Under the pieces are notes generated by a model that was not told where the DNA came from, ran no database searches, and saw only the letters and a program-made list of their open reading frames with translations. The translations under genes and the position numbers were made by a program. A DNA stretch of 36,728 nucleotides from IMG/VR virus record IMGVR_UViG_3300009027_000011, positions 1 to 36,728 of that record, one strand, 5' to 3'. Position 1 is the stretch's first letter; each line of letters starts with the position of its first letter. The stretch is from a virus. This document shows, in pieces, positions 26,417 through 33,417 of the stretch.

Positions 26417-26941
26417 ATGGAAACTAAAAGCAAAAAGAATACCGTAAAAGAAATCAATAATGAAAATTCAAAAATGGCTGAATTTCTGAAAAAAAGACAA
26501 GAGGCTGCTGAGAATTTGAAAGTTGAAAAAGAAACCCGAAAAGCTACCCGAAAAAGTAGAGAGCGTAAATTAGGAAAAGAAGATACCGTTGTAATGGATA
26601 TTTTCAACGCAGGAAACGAGGGTATTTTGTTTGAAGAATTACTTACTTTGAACGCTGAGCGTGGTGAGAAAAAGGCTTCCGAAATTACGATAAACCATAA
26701 TTGGAACCGTGAGGAAGTTTTACAAAGAGGCGAAGAGAAATTAAGAACGCCCGAGGTATTGAACCCGGACACCAAAAGAGAAGGTATTGAAGTTTATTTC
26801 GACATTGAATTTAACAAAGATACCCGAAAAGACGGGAAGAAAGGAAACAACAACAGAATTACTTTAATGGAATTTTGTAAGGAAACCTTAAGAGAATACC
26901 TAATTAGCCACGGAGCGAAGGCTGAATGGTTAAACCAATAA
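26417..26941 (+). CDS. 174-aa charged protein of unknown function, rightward gene
   Basis: Starts with ATG (METKSKKNTVKEINNENSKM). Residues 1-60 are highly charged and helical, rich in Lys, Glu and Arg ('KRQEAAENLKVEKETRKATR'). The C-terminal part looks globular: 'GILFEELLTLNAERGEKKAS', 'GIEVYFDIEFNKDTRKDGKK' and 'LMEFCKETLREYLISHGAKA'. It is the first of only two plus-strand genes and is followed by a strong terminator, so it is its own transcription unit. Autonomous units like this often carry regulators or host-takeover proteins, but nothing in the sequence shows which. No family recognised. Confidence 0.85.
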   Translation: METKSKKNTVKEINNENSKMAEFLKKRQEAAENLKVEKETRKATRKSRERKLGKEDTVVMDIFNAGNEGILFEELLTLNAERGEKKASEITINHNWNREEVLQRGEEKLRTPEVLNPDTKREGIEVYFDIEFNKDTRKDGKKGNNNRITLMEFCKETLREYLISHGAKAEWLNQ

Positions 26942-26948
26942 TTTGAAC

Positions 26949-26970
26949 GGGAGGGGAAACCCTCCCTTTT
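26949..26970 (+). terminator. Rho-independent terminator with GAAA loop
   Basis: A perfect GGGAGGG / CCCTCCC stem with a GAAA tetraloop is followed by four T, 8 bases after the stop of the 174-aa gene. The short T-run suggests partial read-through into the next small gene. Confidence 0.85.
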
Positions 26971-26981
26971 AACCCTGAATT

Positions 26982-27113
26982 ATGGAAAGATTAACCAAGG
27001 AAGTTTTGATAGATTGTGCCGAATTTATAGGCTATATAGCCATCGGAGGACTAATTTTACTTGCATTTTTTGCAGTTGTGGAATACGCAGCAGCAATATA
27101 TGACAAGAAGTAA
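26982..27113 (+). CDS. 43-aa single-pass membrane protein, rightward gene
   Basis: The ATG at 26982 gives 'MERLTKEVLIDCAEFIGYIA' followed by a hydrophobic helix 'IGGLILLAFFAVVEYAAAIY' and DKK. It lies neatly between two rho-independent terminators, which supports it as a real gene transcribed by read-through from the 174-aa unit. The N-terminal amphipathic part plus one membrane helix could suit a small inner-membrane accessory protein. Function unknown. Confidence 0.7.
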   Translation: MERLTKEVLIDCAEFIGYIAIGGLILLAFFAVVEYAAAIYDKK

Positions 27114-27117
27114 TATA

Positions 27118-27142
27118 GGGGAGCGAGAGCTCCCTTTTTTTT
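27118..27142 (+). terminator. Strong rho-independent terminator with GAGA loop
   Basis: A GGGAGC / GCTCCC stem with a GAGA tetraloop is followed directly by eight T, 4 bases after the stop of the 43-aa gene. It ends the rightward unit. Confidence 0.92.
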
Positions 27143-27515
27143 ATGCCTATTTTTTAAGGATATCTTATGGGGGATATCTCCAGGGATATCGAATGGTAAA
27201 AAACTCCTCGCTAAAAAACGGATATTTTTTGCAAAAAATCTTGTAGGATATCAAATGGTAAAAAACAAAAAATCGGGAGGATATCATATTCGTGGCAAAA
27301 AATCAAAACAACTTCAATAGGATATTCAAAAAAAGACATCCCGGAGGATATCAAGTTCGGTAAAAAATATTTTATAGGATGCCTGGACGCTCTTTGAAGT
27401 TTTTGATTGGTGTTTCCCCAAAATTTTTTAGGATATCAAAGGTAAAAAACAGGTAAAAAAAAACCCTCCTTTGCCGTTGCCGGGTCGGGAGGGAAAGTTT
27501 AAAAAAATGGAAAAC
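27143..27515. repeat. GGATATC / GGTAAAAAA repeat array in a convergent intergenic region
   Basis: No gene was found here. GGATATC occurs at 27158, 27172, 27184, 27246, 27279, 27346 and 27431. Variants are GGATATT at 27220 and 27320, and GGAT at 27377. Four copies are followed 3-6 bases later by GGTAAAAAA(C/T) (27195, 27257, 27359, 27441), with another GGTAAAAAA at 27452. Spacings are 12-54 bases with 26 occurring twice. GATATC is palindromic. The AT-rich iteron-like layout between two convergent terminators is a candidate replication origin or initiator-binding site. Confidence 0.7.
27455..27493 (-). terminator. Terminator of the leftward early/lysis unit
   Basis: On the minus strand CCCTCC and GGAGGG enclose an inner CCG/CGG stem with a GCAA loop and are followed by nine T. 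It lies 23 bases after the stop of the 82-aa gene and faces the rightward terminators across the repeat array. Confidence 0.85.
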
Positions 27516-27764
27516 TTATTCTGATACTTTCTCTAAATGTTTTTCATAGTATATGATTCTAAGGCGAGTAATCTCTTCCCACCACTTATCATCAGTTGCT
27601 TTAATATTCTTTGATTTGTAAAGTTTGTCTCCTACAATTTCCTTACCTTTAAAGTTTACTATTATCTTACATTGTGTATTAGTGATGGCAGTTGCGTAAA
27701 TTAGTATCTTATTCTTAACACACCAACTTTCTGCTAATGCTTTTATGCTGCCTCTATATGTCAT
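27516..27764 (-). CDS. 82-aa hypothetical protein downstream of endolysin
   Basis: The ATG at 27764 overlaps the endolysin stop by 4 bases. The sequence begins 'MTYRGSIKALAESWCVKNKI' and contains 'YATAITNTQCKIIVNFKGKE' and a charged C-terminus ('EITRLRIIYYEKHLEKVSE'). It has no membrane segment or signal peptide. It is the last gene before the terminator. Coupling to the endolysin suggests, but does not prove, a lysis-related role. Family not recognised. Confidence 0.75.
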   Translation of the reverse strand: MTYRGSIKALAESWCVKNKILIYATAITNTQCKIIVNFKGKEIVGDKLYKSKNIKATDDKWWEEITRLRIIYYEKHLEKVSE

Positions 27765-28174
27765 ACTCTTCTATATTGCAACAGCCTGTTCTTCGGGTAA
27801 GCTGTTATCTTAACTTGGTTTTGTTGATTCCCTCCTAAAATATAAATCCAATTTTGTGTTTCTCTAATGAAAAATCCAACGTGTCCTTTCCAACTGCTCG
27901 GACTCTCCCTCCAAAGTACCACAATATCTCCAAGAGCAGGTTTGTCGACCTGTACTCCTACTGTTAGCCAACTACGTGCTGTCAGTTTACCGGATCGTTC
28001 TTTGCCGGTCATCTTGCATACCCAATTAGCAAATGCACTGCACCAAGCAGTCTCGTCGTTTGTAACCCAACTATGTCCTATTTCGCTAAAATATTTAAGG
28101 ACTTCCGGGTTGTGCTGTCTTCCTACAATTTCTTTAATGCCGTACTGCGACATCGCTTTTTCTATTGTTGTCAT
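27761..28174 (-). CDS. NlpC/P60-like peptidoglycan hydrolase (TIGR02594-type endolysin)
   Basis: A 137-aa single-domain enzyme. The probable nucleophile is Cys45 in 'NDETAWCSAFANWVC', and the probable His is residue 98 in 'SWKGHVGFFI'. The 'PALGDIVVLWRE' segment is typical of NlpC/P60-like cores. 'ILGGNQQNQVKI' near the end completes the TIGR02594 pattern. These enzymes cut peptide bonds in cell-wall peptides. There is no signal peptide, so a holin would be needed for access to the wall. No adjacent holin is evident, though several tiny membrane proteins lie elsewhere in the window. It starts 2 bases after the stop of the 44-aa gene. Confidence 0.88.
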   Translation of the reverse strand: MTTIEKAMSQYGIKEIVGRQHNPEVLKYFSEIGHSWVTNDETAWCSAFANWVCKMTGKERSGKLTARSWLTVGVQVDKPALGDIVVLWRESPSSWKGHVGFFIRETQNWIYILGGNQQNQVKITAYPKNRLLQYRRV

Positions 28175-28176
28175 AA

Positions 28177-28311
28177 TTACCTTTCGTTATCGATAGCTAT
28201 TGCCATCGGGATTGTTATTCCGTTTACTAATTCTTCAATATCGTCTAAAAGAGTATCGGTCAAAAACCAATGCCTCTCTAAAAAATACGTTTCAATCTCT
28301 TTTCGTGTCAT
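28177..28311 (-). CDS. 44-aa acidic hypothetical protein
   Basis: The ATG at 28309-28311 overlaps the TGA of the 48-aa gene (ATGA). It reads 'MTRKEIETYFLERHWFLTDT' then 'LLDDIEELVNGITIPMAIAI' and DNER. It ends 2 bases before the endolysin start. The overlap on one side and tight spacing on the other support a real gene. Mostly helical, function unknown. Confidence 0.65.
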   Translation of the reverse strand: MTRKEIETYFLERHWFLTDTLLDDIEELVNGITIPMAIAIDNER

Positions 28312-28454
28312 GTCTGATGTTTTATTATTAACCACTTTTTTTTATCGTAACTATCAATTATCGCCTGTATTTGTTCAGGTGTATTTCCACTGACGTTAAT
28401 CTCCTGATTAAGTCGTCCACATTTGAGGTTTACTGCTGTTATTCTTGCTATCAT
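28308..28454 (-). CDS. 48-aa hypothetical protein
   Basis: Its ATG overlaps the TGA of the outer-membrane protein gene, and its own TGA overlaps the next ATG, both by ATGA. It reads 'MIARITAVNLKCGRLNQEIN' then 'VSGNTPEQIQAIIDSYDKKK' and WLIIKHQT. A predicted strand, a loop and an amphipathic helix can be seen. Function unknown. Confidence 0.65.
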   Translation of the reverse strand: MIARITAVNLKCGRLNQEINVSGNTPEQIQAIIDSYDKKKWLIIKHQT

Positions 28455-28948
28455 ATTCTCCTTATTATTACTCCTAAATACGCACTATCTCGCCAAATTT
28501 GAGTGACATCTGTCGCACGTTCTCGTTCAGCTTGTAGTGAAAATCCTATCCAATCGTTAAACCAATATCTCAATTCTAAATATCCAATGTAACACATCGC
28601 ATCTTTTGAGTAGCTTGTTTCATGGTAAATTTGTGCTAATCCAAATCCAGGCACTAAACTTATTCTATCTGTTATACTTATATCATAGTCAAATTTAGCA
28701 AATGTCCATTGTTGATAATTAATCACACTAAAAAATTCATATTCCATACCAAACTGAAGTCGGCTGTTATAGTTCCAATTATCGCTAATACCAATCTTTA
28801 GGTTTAGTCCTGCAGGATTGACATCGCTCCCAAACAAAGCATTATTCCCGTCAAATCTAACAGATGCAATCTGTCCGAATGAGTGGATACTAAATCCTAA
28901 AAGAATTAGTAATGCTAATTTAATTTTATATTTATAATTATGTATCAT
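28451..28948 (-). CDS. Secreted outer-membrane beta-barrel-like protein
   Basis: The ATG at 28946-28948 is chosen because the signal peptide starts there and it follows the helicase stop by one base. Residues 1-26 form a Sec signal (basic 'MIHNYKYKIK', hydrophobic 'LALLILLGFSI', end 'HSFGQ'). The remaining 139 or so residues alternate polar and hydrophobic with aromatic girdles: 'RLQFGMEYEFFSVINYQQ', 'ISLVPGFGLAQIYH' and 'MCYIGYLELRYWFNDWIGFS'. This is a barrel-like pattern of about eight strands ending in 'SAYLGVIIRRI'. It is predicted to sit in the host outer membrane. Blocking superinfection or changing the receptor is a plausible role by analogy with lambda Lom-type proteins, but that is inference. 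Confidence 0.75.
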   Translation of the reverse strand: MIHNYKYKIKLALLILLGFSIHSFGQIASVRFDGNNALFGSDVNPAGLNLKIGISDNWNYNSRLQFGMEYEFFSVINYQQWTFAKFDYDISITDRISLVPGFGLAQIYHETSYSKDAMCYIGYLELRYWFNDWIGFSLQAERERATDVTQIWRDSAYLGVIIRRI

Positions 28949-28949
28949 C

Positions 28950-30569
28950 TTAAAAAGGTACTCCGGGGTCGCCATCATCTAAATTATCCACATCATCAAT
29001 ATTATAATAAGGATTTTTATAGACGTATGGTCTTCCGGGTGTTTTTATTCTTGCATCGTTATTTTCCTCCAAAGGTATGAAACGCACAATTTTATCGCTC
29101 TTATCTAACTTCATGTTATGTTTTAATACACGATTAACGTATGAAGTTGTAAATCTTGAGTTGTGGCTAAACCATTTATCTTTAATGTGAATTGCTCCAA
29201 AACTAAACTCCTCAACTTGACTGTTTTGCATTCCGTGAGCTTCTAAATAAAGCTCAATATCTTTGTGTAAAGACTCTCTTGACTCCTTTTTAACTGCAGT
29301 CAATGCGTCTGTCTGTAATTCTTCTTTTGTGAAAATCATTCTCGAACGTCCTTTATCAATCGTTCCATCTTCATTTAGGTATTTTGTCCAATCACCTTCA
29401 ATCGTGTGCATTATTTCTAAAAAACATAAAAAAGCCGGTATCTCATCTCTTAAAGATTGCTCAATATTATGATTTGCTTTACCTTGTAATGTTGGTATCT
29501 TACGAATCCAATACCTTATCTCCTCATCATCAACCTTACTAAATTTGTTTTCATCATTAGAAGTAATAATAATCTTCCCAAAAAACTCTATCTCGTATTG
29601 TTGTATGAACTTACTATTTACGAGCATCTTCTTTTGGGTTGCTAAATTCTTAATTTTTTCAAGTGCCTGTCTGCTATCAAAGTGGCTCTCCTCAATCATT
29701 ATTACATTCTTCTCGGCATACGGTGCGTTGAATCCGCTCTTAATGTCTTCAGGATTAATAATTACAGAATTCTCACCGAAAATTAGTGTCATCCAATTAA
29801 CGAATGTTGTTTTTCCTGTTTGTCGCTCTTGACTCAATAACACTAAAATAGGTAACATCTGCTCCGGCATTAAATAAAGTGCCTTCATGTAAACCAATCC
29901 AATAGCGTAATGTTCTCCAAAGATGTGCTGCAATAAAGTTTTAGTCCATTTCCACTGCTCATCACCTTTGTATTCGTGTACCGGCATCGCTTTATGTGAG
30001 AATTCTTTATACAAATTATATCCCTCTCCATCAATTTTTAGTTGAAACTTTTTATTATCAGGCTTCATTCCAAAGTATTTGAATTTCTCAACATTATTTA
30101 AAAAATCTCTACCGTAATCATCCACTAATGTTGCTCTCTCCCAATAAGTTAGAACATGTCTTTCAATACCCCAACGGTCAGTTTTCTTTATCCGTTGAAA
30201 ATATTTTGTTCCAATTCTAACGTAATCGTTATTGTTATTCATCAATTCATAAACAACGTAGCTCAAAGTGCTTTTAAAACAACCTTTATACACATACTTC
30301 TGCAACATCATAAACGGAGTGTACTTCTCGCCAATCTTCATCCCTAAACCGTTCTCCATTTCAGCAGTAAACGTGCAATTCTGCTTATCAATAATTATCA
30401 TTCGTTTGTTAATATCTGAACGATTTTTAACGTAAGTTATGGACGTATCTCCGCTCTGTTCTACATTTTTTATCTGTAAAAGCCTAACAAGTGTGAGCTC
30501 TAAATGATTTTTGTTAAAGAAATCAACAGGATTAATCGTGTTCGGATTAATGACTCTATCATTCTTCAT
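28950..30569 (-). CDS. Superfamily 3 helicase (DUF5906 / D5-like primase-helicase)
   Basis: The ATG at 30569 gives 539 aa; a TTG two codons earlier is less likely. It is a replicative helicase core acting at the phage fork. Walker A is 'SQERQTGKTTF' at about residues 247-257. Walker B is 'NVIMIEES' about 45 residues later, and sensor 1 is 'IIITSNDENKF'. A conserved 'EEIRYWIRKI' segment follows. The N-terminal 200 residues show no clear primase catalytic motif, and a separate VirE_N gene lies upstream, so primase and helicase may be split. A C-terminal winged-helix-like region includes 'RFTTSYVNRVLKHNMKL'. The start overlaps the previous gene by 11 bases. Confidence 0.88.
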   Translation of the reverse strand: MKNDRVINPNTINPVDFFNKNHLELTLVRLLQIKNVEQSGDTSITYVKNRSDINKRMIIIDKQNCTFTAEMENGLGMKIGEKYTPFMMLQKYVYKGCFKSTLSYVVYELMNNNNDYVRIGTKYFQRIKKTDRWGIERHVLTYWERATLVDDYGRDFLNNVEKFKYFGMKPDNKKFQLKIDGEGYNLYKEFSHKAMPVHEYKGDEQWKWTKTLLQHIFGEHYAIGLVYMKALYLMPEQMLPILVLLSQERQTGKTTFVNWMTLIFGENSVIINPEDIKSGFNAPYAEKNVIMIEESHFDSRQALEKIKNLATQKKMLVNSKFIQQYEIEFFGKIIITSNDENKFSKVDDEEIRYWIRKIPTLQGKANHNIEQSLRDEIPAFLCFLEIMHTIEGDWTKYLNEDGTIDKGRSRMIFTKEELQTDALTAVKKESRESLHKDIELYLEAHGMQNSQVEEFSFGAIHIKDKWFSHNSRFTTSYVNRVLKHNMKLDKSDKIVRFIPLEENNDARIKTPGRPYVYKNPYYNIDDVDNLDDGDPGVPF

Positions 30570-30798
30570 TTTCAAATAGTTTTTCGAGGTTATCTGTAAT
30601 AAGTGCTCGTCCTTTTGTGAGCGTTAAAACAATGTCATCGCTAATCCTATGGTGTCCGTCATCACGTTCAACCTTTAAAATATCGATAATACTGTCAACC
30701 TCATAATCGGACAATTCTCTTTTGGTACACGCTTCGAATACTTGATTCGTTTCGTATTCCCTCCGAATCTTTTCGATTTGTCTTTCAATGGTGTTCAT
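30559..30798 (-). CDS. 79-aa acidic hypothetical protein between helicases
   Basis: Begins 'MNTIERQIEKIRREYETNQV' and is largely helical with a hydrophilic middle ('ELSDYEVDSIIDILKVERDD') and an acidic end ('NLEKLFENEE'). It overlaps the SF2 helicase stop by 14 bases and the SF3 helicase start by 11. It may be a helicase accessory, judged by position alone. Confidence 0.7.
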   Translation of the reverse strand: MNTIERQIEKIRREYETNQVFEACTKRELSDYEVDSIIDILKVERDDGHHRISDDIVLTLTKGRALITDNLEKLFENEE

Positions 30799-32392
30799 AC
30801 ATTTTATCTATTTTTGTTAATACTCGTTTATATTGTGTGTTCAATTTCTTTCTTGCTCCCTTCAGGTCACTCCTTATAATAGCGAAATAAATCGGTCTGT
30901 ATATTTGAATGACTCTTGCTTTAAATCTTTCTTTATTCTTTTCATAAAACTCCGGTGTCACATGATGGCTCCGGAATAAATCAATTATCTTTCGTTCTAA
31001 CAGTAAAAAAGCAAAGTTACTGTCCTCTCCTATTCGTGTTGTGTATTCAATAATTGCCTTCGCATTTGGTCTTTTCATTGGCTGCAATTCAACCAACTCC
31101 CCCGTCTTTTTCTTTTTTTGCCGTCCTTCTTTGACGACTGCATTTTCTTTTGCCTCTCCACATTCGGTGCAAAATAACTCACCGGTCAAATTCCATGCAC
31201 CACAATTTGAGCATTCCCACGTATCGAACAGATCCGATTTGTGTTTTAGTCTTTTGCCTGGACTATAAAAATACTCTCGCCAATCACGTCTTTTGCTCCA
31301 CATTCCATGCTCATGGATATTTTGTCCCAAGTCAATAACTGTAAATTGGTCTTTAAAAATTTTATCTGTCACCCTACTGCCACGTCCTACCATTTGAATC
31401 CACAATCCGAGTGATTTGGTCGCTCTGTTCACTACAACAACTTCAACATCCGTAACATTGAATCCGGTTGTGAAAACATTTGTATTTATCAAAATAGCGT
31501 CCCTCTCATTTTTAAACCATTCGATTATTTCGTCTCGAGTGTATGGTTTGCCTGTCGCCTCGTTTAAGTCGGTGTTATTTACCGTGTCAAACATCTTCAC
31601 GTTATATCCTCGCTTTTTGAAGTTGTTATATACATATTCATTAACTTTGGTCGTAGCGTTGAACAGAAGCGTTTTTTTACCTTTGCAGTATTTATCATAC
31701 GCTTCAACTAATATTTTTAAAGATGCTGTATTACTGTACAAATCGTTCAAAGACTGCGTGGTGTATCCATCAGGGTTACTATCTGAACTTTTCAGTTTAT
31801 CAAAATCAGGTAAATTCAGTACAATATTGTAATCCTGCACCAAATACCCTTCATCGATTAAATCTTGAGTGTCTGTACCTTGAACAATATCATCAAATAT
31901 TTCAGAGAGAGTATATGGCTCCACATATTCGACTCCGTCAATAGTTGTGTATTTCTTTTTGGTTAGCACTGGTGTTCCGGTAAATCCAATCAATTTTTTA
32001 TAATCGTATTTTTTAAACAGTTTCTCAAATATTAGTATATGAACTTCATCCAATATTATGTTATCGAATTGTCCTAAATACTCCAATCCGTATTTTTCAA
32101 CTCGAGCAAATGCCGTCTGCACCATTGAAATAACAATCTTCGAATCATGACGTAAAGTATTCTTCTTAGCTGTTAAAAAGCTGCAGTCCGGCAACCACTC
32201 CGAGTTCTGTTTTAATATCTCAATTCTATGAGTAAGTATCAGAGAGCGTCCACTCAAGTCTTGTGCAGTTTTTGCAATCAAAACCGATTTACCTCCTCCC
32301 GTCGGTAAAACAACACAAACCTTATCATAAATCCGTAGGGATTCTATCATGTTGTCGTGGACTCTCTGCTGATATGTTCTTAATTCTATCAA
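30785..32392 (-). CDS. Superfamily 2 DEAD/DEAH-type helicase with zinc ribbon
   Basis: A 535-aa helicase. The start codon is TTG (32390-32392), overlapping the TGA of the upstream 31-aa gene (TTGA). The next ATG is 13 codons in and would remove part of the Q-like 'ELRTYQQRVHDNMI' motif. Motif I is 'VVLPTGGGKSVLIA', motif II 'ILDEVHI', motif III 'IGFTGTP', and motifs V/VI are 'NVFTTGFNVTDVEVV' and 'IQMVGRGSR'. A four-cysteine ribbon follows near residue 400 ('CSNCGAWNLTGELFCTECGE'). It probably works in replication or recombination of phage DNA. The C-terminus is basic. Confidence 0.92.
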   Translation of the reverse strand: MIELRTYQQRVHDNMIESLRIYDKVCVVLPTGGGKSVLIAKTAQDLSGRSLILTHRIEILKQNSEWLPDCSFLTAKKNTLRHDSKIVISMVQTAFARVEKYGLEYLGQFDNIILDEVHILIFEKLFKKYDYKKLIGFTGTPVLTKKKYTTIDGVEYVEPYTLSEIFDDIVQGTDTQDLIDEGYLVQDYNIVLNLPDFDKLKSSDSNPDGYTTQSLNDLYSNTASLKILVEAYDKYCKGKKTLLFNATTKVNEYVYNNFKKRGYNVKMFDTVNNTDLNEATGKPYTRDEIIEWFKNERDAILINTNVFTTGFNVTDVEVVVVNRATKSLGLWIQMVGRGSRVTDKIFKDQFTVIDLGQNIHEHGMWSKRRDWREYFYSPGKRLKHKSDLFDTWECSNCGAWNLTGELFCTECGEAKENAVVKEGRQKKKKTGELVELQPMKRPNAKAIIEYTTRIGEDSNFAFLLLERKIIDLFRSHHVTPEFYEKNKERFKARVIQIYRPIYFAIIRSDLKGARKKLNTQYKRVLTKIDKMYEHH

Positions 32393-32484
32393 ATTACAAC
32401 TAAACTTAATAGGTATGCTAACGTCAGGGAAACCCCTGCAAGAATTAAATAATGATTCTTATTTTTAAACTTTCTTCTTCTCAT
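32389..32484 (-). CDS. 31-aa single-pass membrane protein
   Basis: The ATG at 32482-32484 gives a basic N-terminus ('MRRRKFKNKN') and a hydrophobic helix ('HYLILAGVSLTLAYLLSLVV') with a final Ile. It fills the gap between the 62-aa gene (20-base overlap) and the TTG of the SF2 helicase (4-base overlap). The length is minimal, so it could be a leader that couples translation to the helicase. Function unknown. Confidence 0.55.
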   Translation of the reverse strand: MRRRKFKNKNHYLILAGVSLTLAYLLSLVVI

Positions 32485-32653
32485 CTTTCTTATCTAATTT
32501 ACGTTGTTCCTTTTCGTGTTTCAAAATCTGTCCACGGTACTCCCTCATCTTGAGAAAATACTCCTTTGGGTTTTTAGGACGAAGGACTCCTCCCTTCGTG
32601 TTGTTTTTAATCAGATTTTTCATCTTCTTGTGAATGGCACTAATTTCTGTCAT
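32465..32653 (-). CDS. 62-aa very basic hypothetical protein
   Basis: Begins 'MTEISAIHKKMKNLIKNNTK' and ends 'EQRKLDKKDEKKKV'; over a third of residues are Lys or Arg. The middle 'GGVLRPKNPKEYFLKMREYR' is probably helical. It could bind nucleic acid, judged from charge only. It sits between the deoxyribosyltransferase-like gene and the 31-aa membrane gene in the leftward early operon. Confidence 0.65.
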   Translation of the reverse strand: MTEISAIHKKMKNLIKNNTKGGVLRPKNPKEYFLKMREYRGQILKHEKEQRKLDKKDEKKKV

Positions 32654-32670
32654 ATTATAAAAATTAAAGG

Positions 32671-33234
32671 TTAATAATTCTGTATTTTATCACGGAGGTC
32701 ATCATACTCGTTTGCTTTTTTCAATACCATATCTCTCTCCTCCTCTCCGAGAATATAGTTTTTTACATAATCGAGTTTTTTATTGTAAACAAATTGCAAT
32801 GCTGTAAATAACAGGTGCTTCTCCTCTTCGGTAAACTCCATTACTGTAACATCCCTTTCCAATGTGTACGTCTTTTGGTGTTCCATGTGCCGAAGGTTTT
32901 TTAAATCTGACATTGTCCCTGCATCTCTTGGAACTACATCAATGTTTAATTCGTCTGCAATCTTAATTTCCTGAAGCATTCCGGCTGAAATACGTCCTCC
33001 ATACAAATGAACCTCGTCAATAGGCATTTGTCTTAAATAAGCGTGTCCATTCCGAATACCTCTTTCTCGCTCTTCCGGGACATCGTCCTTTAAAGCGTGG
33101 CAATCTAAAAAGTAAGGTGCAACCGGTAGAGTGTTTGGCTCCTTCAGGTTAATCTCCCTCACAATCTTTTTTATATCGTTTAGATTCCATTCTACATCCC
33201 CTCCAACAGGGTGTGCTATATAAACTATTTTCAT
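32671..33234 (-). CDS. Nucleoside 2-deoxyribosyltransferase-like protein (DUF4406/DUF7768 type)
   Basis: The ATG at 33234 overlaps the preceding TGA (ATGA) and is preferred over a TTG two codons earlier, giving 187 aa. Residues 1 to about 105 form a Rossmann-like domain: 'MKIVYIAHPVGGDVEWNLND' with the typical 'hhhahPv.gd...N' opening, 'PVAPYFLDCHALKDDVPEER' and 'VHLYGGRISAGMLQEIKIAD' (G-G-xS-xGM-x-E). Related phage proteins are placed in the deoxyribosyltransferase fold and may act on nucleotides or on a nucleotide signal. The catalytic role here is untested. The C-terminal 80 residues are helical and acidic. Confidence 0.75.
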   Translation of the reverse strand: MKIVYIAHPVGGDVEWNLNDIKKIVREINLKEPNTLPVAPYFLDCHALKDDVPEERERGIRNGHAYLRQMPIDEVHLYGGRISAGMLQEIKIADELNIDVVPRDAGTMSDLKNLRHMEHQKTYTLERDVTVMEFTEEEKHLLFTALQFVYNKKLDYVKNYILGEEERDMVLKKANEYDDLRDKIQNY

Positions 33235-33416
33235 TCGCAACGGTTTTTAATTGTTTCGCATAAATGGTCGTAATCACCATCCATCGCCTCATCCAAAACC
33301 TCTTTTAATTCTGATTTTGTCCATCCTTGTCTAATTGCTTCAGCTCGGAATTTACCCATCACTAAAAAAGCATTCTCTCCGATGTAAGGCTCAATGTTTA
33401 ATCTTACTTTTTTCAT
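33231..33416 (-). CDS. Small conserved phage protein (about 61 aa)
   Basis: The ATG at 33414-33416, one base after the methyltransferase TAA, is preferred over a TTG at 33425. Sequence: 'MKKVRLNIEPYIGENAFLVM' then 'GKFRAEAIRQGWTKSELKEV' and 'LDEAMDGDYDHLCETIKNRC'. The 'NAF.vmG..r..a...GW...e......A...DYdhL' pattern is seen in small proteins common to many phages and plasmids, whose function I do not know. It overlaps the next gene by ATGA. Confidence 0.75.
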   Translation of the reverse strand: MKKVRLNIEPYIGENAFLVMGKFRAEAIRQGWTKSELKEVLDEAMDGDYDHLCETIKNRCE

Positions 33417-33417
33417 C

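Noticed and set aside
26395-26775. 126-aa minus-strand frame opposite the 174-aa gene
   Set aside because: Phe/Ser-rich antisense shadow. The plus-strand frame has its own start, terminator and charged globular composition.
27061-27246. 61-aa plus-strand frame after the 43-aa gene
   Set aside because: It overlaps the membrane-protein gene, passes through a strong terminator and into the repeat array. Treated as chance.
27158-27463. Repeat array considered as CRISPR
   Set aside because: Repeats are only 7-10 bases with irregular 12-54 base spacing, no conserved long repeat and no cas genes.
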